From Haplomitrium mnioides (lineage: Eukaryota > Marchantiophyta > Haplomitriopsida > Calobryales): 33,208 nucleotides of DNA. Each line of letters opens with the position of its first letter. Within the stretch, counting starts at the first letter, position 1. The translations under genes and the position numbers were made by a program. The DNA lies in assembly GCA_049999725.1 (NCBI GenBank), contig JBNGIS010005425.1:82226-115433 (forward strand), written 5' to 3'. Of this stretch, positions 31,355-33,208 are shown piece after piece. The notes beneath the pieces are model-generated. The model was not told where the DNA came from. It did not search any database and was given only the letters and a program-made list of their open reading frames with translations.

Positions 31355-31815
31355 TAAACAACCACTACTTTGAACCAGGAACCGCTACTAGATTTTTGTT
31401 TCATTTTTCGTTCTCAAAAATAAAGTTTAAAATTTTAACATCCAAAATCATGAATTTGATGCTAGTTATGCTTGTTTGCAAAAAAAATGTAATTTTATAT
31501 ATCAAAATACCTTATTTCAAGTTCACAATGTATTCAAAACAAATCTTCTTATAAGAATATTATCAAAATTGCTTTTATAATTTCTTCTTTAAAAATATTA
31601 GCATCACCGAACAAAATTTATACAAAATGTATATGGAATTTGTTGTTAAAAATTTTCAAAACTAAAAATGATATCATTAATTTCAAAAATTGATGAAAAC
31701 ATTCAAATTTTATCAAAAATATATTCAATCAACAAAGATGCTTAAGCAAGCAAGAACTTTGAACCATAGTCTTAAAGCTTATGCACATAGAGACTATTGA
31801 AGCAACTTTGCATTT
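31355..31815 (+). repeat. Truncated inverted copy of the candidate element's right end
   Basis: Starts AACAACCACTACTTTGAACC, 18 of 20 bases matching the terminal core over 31362-31381. It follows the reverse complement of 28.76-29.27 kb for about 450 bp, including a 27-bp identical block around 31440-31466. It ends near 31815 after a palindrome-family remnant (gcttatgcacatagagac), where GC-rich DNA begins. Confidence 0.7.
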
Positions 31816-33208
31816 GGAATGCTAATGTCAGCCAGTGGAACAGGGGCTAATGCGGTTTACAAGGGACCAGAAGCAGCAGCGATGATAATTCTCCAGTCTG
31901 AAGTGGTAAGATGAGCGGAAAGCACCACATTAACTCTAATCGGAAGATAGGCATGGTTCACTTCATTCTTCCGATCCGAAGTAGCGGAATCAGACTCATA
32001 TTATGAAGGAAGGGGGCAAGAGCTAGAAATATCAGTGCCAGGAAGACCAGAAAGGAAGGGACAAGAAGAGAGGGGGACGACGAGGCACGGCGAAGGGGAT
32101 CGGGAGAGCAGAGGAGAGTCGTAATGGAACCTCAGGCCGAGACGACCACAGGACGAGGTTCAAGGGAGGTCGCGCGTCAGCAGGGCAGGGGAGGAAGCCA
32201 TAACGAAGGATAACGGGTCGCCCAGCAAGAGAGAACGGCGGATTCAAGGTAGGGGACAAGGGCGACATGCATCGAGGAGCAACGACAACACCAGGGATCG
32301 GAGGACGCCTCTATCTCCAGGTAAACGCAAATGCTTTCCCGCAGTCCAAAGTATTCTCGAAAGAGGAAGGGGGGAGTCCGATGCAAGTATCGGAAGAAGT
32401 ACATCAGAGGGCACAACCGGACAAACATCGGAACCGAGCCTTCCTAAGTGGGGAGACGTGTTAATGGGGTTCCGTTTGATCCCACGATGTGGGGAGGACT
32501 GGTTAAACTGGATCCGATCAGCCTCCCTATGTGGGTTCCCCACTTAACAAAGATCCGTGAAGGAAGATCCGACGGACCCGAAGTGATGGCGAAGCGGCGA
32601 CTGACGAAGCGAAGACTAGTCACTATTACGGCTGCATGGAGGATTGTTTAAGGCAACTGCGAGGCTAAGGAGGAAGGGCGAAGCGGCAACCTGTCACAGT
32701 TTTGGAGCTGGGAGAGTCCGTGGGGCGCTGCGGAAGCGTGGCATCCCCGGCACACTTAACGGATATTGAGGACACGTGGCAGTCCTAGGGAGTCCGCGGA
32801 AAGTCGTGTGGGAATCAGCAGGCCTCGCAAGACTTAACGGGGTTTAGCCTCCCTAAGTGGAGATCCCCAGTTTAACGGGTTCCGATCGTTGCACAAGCGG
32901 AGACAGCGGCGAAAAGATGATCTGTCAATGATCCGGCCAGCAGAAGAAGCAAGGGATCAGCAGCTGAAAGGGCGACGTATCGCAGCTCCGACATTAGTGA
33001 GGTCTGAAGGTTCGACGGGAATCTGCGGCGCGCATCGTTCTTAACACGAGGGGACTACGAAACGGCGATACAGCGAAGGCCTGACCAGAAGGAGAGCGGG
33101 AGGTGCCGAAAAGGTGATCATGCGACGATCCGGCCAGAGGAAGCCAGCAGCCGAAACGGCGATAACAGGTAAGTTCTTACTCAGCGAGGGACTGTTTGGC
33201 GGATGACG
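31816..33208. repeat. GC-rich segment with internal repeats, unrecognised
   Basis: Base composition changes sharply at about 31.82 kb. A phrase 'gaaaagrtgatc...gatccggccag' occurs at 32911 and 33108, about 197 bp apart, followed in both by 'gcagcYgaaa'. 'cgaaacggcgata' occurs near 33058 and 33152. 'ttaacggg' and its complements near 'cctccctaagtgg' recur at 32460, 32515, 32756 and 32836-32870. Overlapping open frames on the minus strand (32032-32543) reflect GC bias. It may be an LTR or another element continuing beyond the window; no coding domain is visible. Confidence 0.5.

Noticed and set aside
32032-32543. Pro/Arg-rich overlapping ORFs on the minus strand
   Set aside because: Overlapping open frames in GC-rich DNA with no motif.
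32995-33030. tRNA B-box-like 'ggttcgac' in the GC-rich segment
   Set aside because: No A box, acceptor stem or cloverleaf around it.

Overview
The window is nuclear DNA of a land plant with a repeat-rich genome. The evidence is a spliced plant-type ABCG half-transporter, a Ty3/gypsy chromovirus primed by initiator tRNA-Met, and long AT-rich intergenic tracts of decayed repeats. There are 10 Ns inside a GA microsatellite at 6789-6798, so this is a draft assembly. The repeat style suggests a gymnosperm, fern or other non-angiosperm, but the sequence does not settle it.

Layout. 1-8.2 kb is AT-rich, non-coding and made of old repeats: a T-rich repeat family copy at 1-2750, a possible LTR start near 2958, short tandem duplications at 5651-5810 and 6531-6664, and a (GA)n tract at 6742-6852. 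8229-11291 (minus) holds one intact ten-exon gene for a 695-residue ABCG transporter of the cuticle-lipid exporter group; every splice junction keeps frame. 11.3-14.8 kb, behind its start codon, is richer in GC with no recognised gene, but contains a 75-bp tandem duplication and a hairpin enclosing a TATA-like box. 14.8-16.9 kb is a second, diverged, direct copy of the repeat family seen at 1-2750. 16.9-18.6 kb has nothing recognisable.

18643-29274 is the most unusual part. It is bounded by an exact 20-bp inverted repeat and contains a decayed four-exon gene (19147-28378). The gene appears to encode, in order, a BED-like zinc finger, a Lys/Ser-rich linker with a nuclear-localisation-like cluster, a ParB/sulfiredoxin-like domain, and a permuted (beta-type) N4/N6 DNA methyltransferase. 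An E2F-type site, a TATA box and a hairpin precede it. Introns 1 and 2 both carry arrays of a 24-bp near-palindromic unit built on GAGTCCATGCG and its reverse complement. A 4.9-kb chromodomain-bearing gypsy element (21703-26626) sits inside intron 2, at the centre of one palindromic unit. Without it the outer element would be about 5.7 kb.

29.3-31.35 kb holds a decayed gag with a CCHC zinc knuckle. 31.36-31.82 kb is a truncated, inverted second copy of the right end of the methyltransferase element. 31.82-33.2 kb is a distinct GC-rich segment with its own repeats.

Only the ABCG transporter looks functional. The methyltransferase gene and the gypsy element are both broken by stops, many where TGG (Trp) would be expected, as happens in methylated, silenced repeats.
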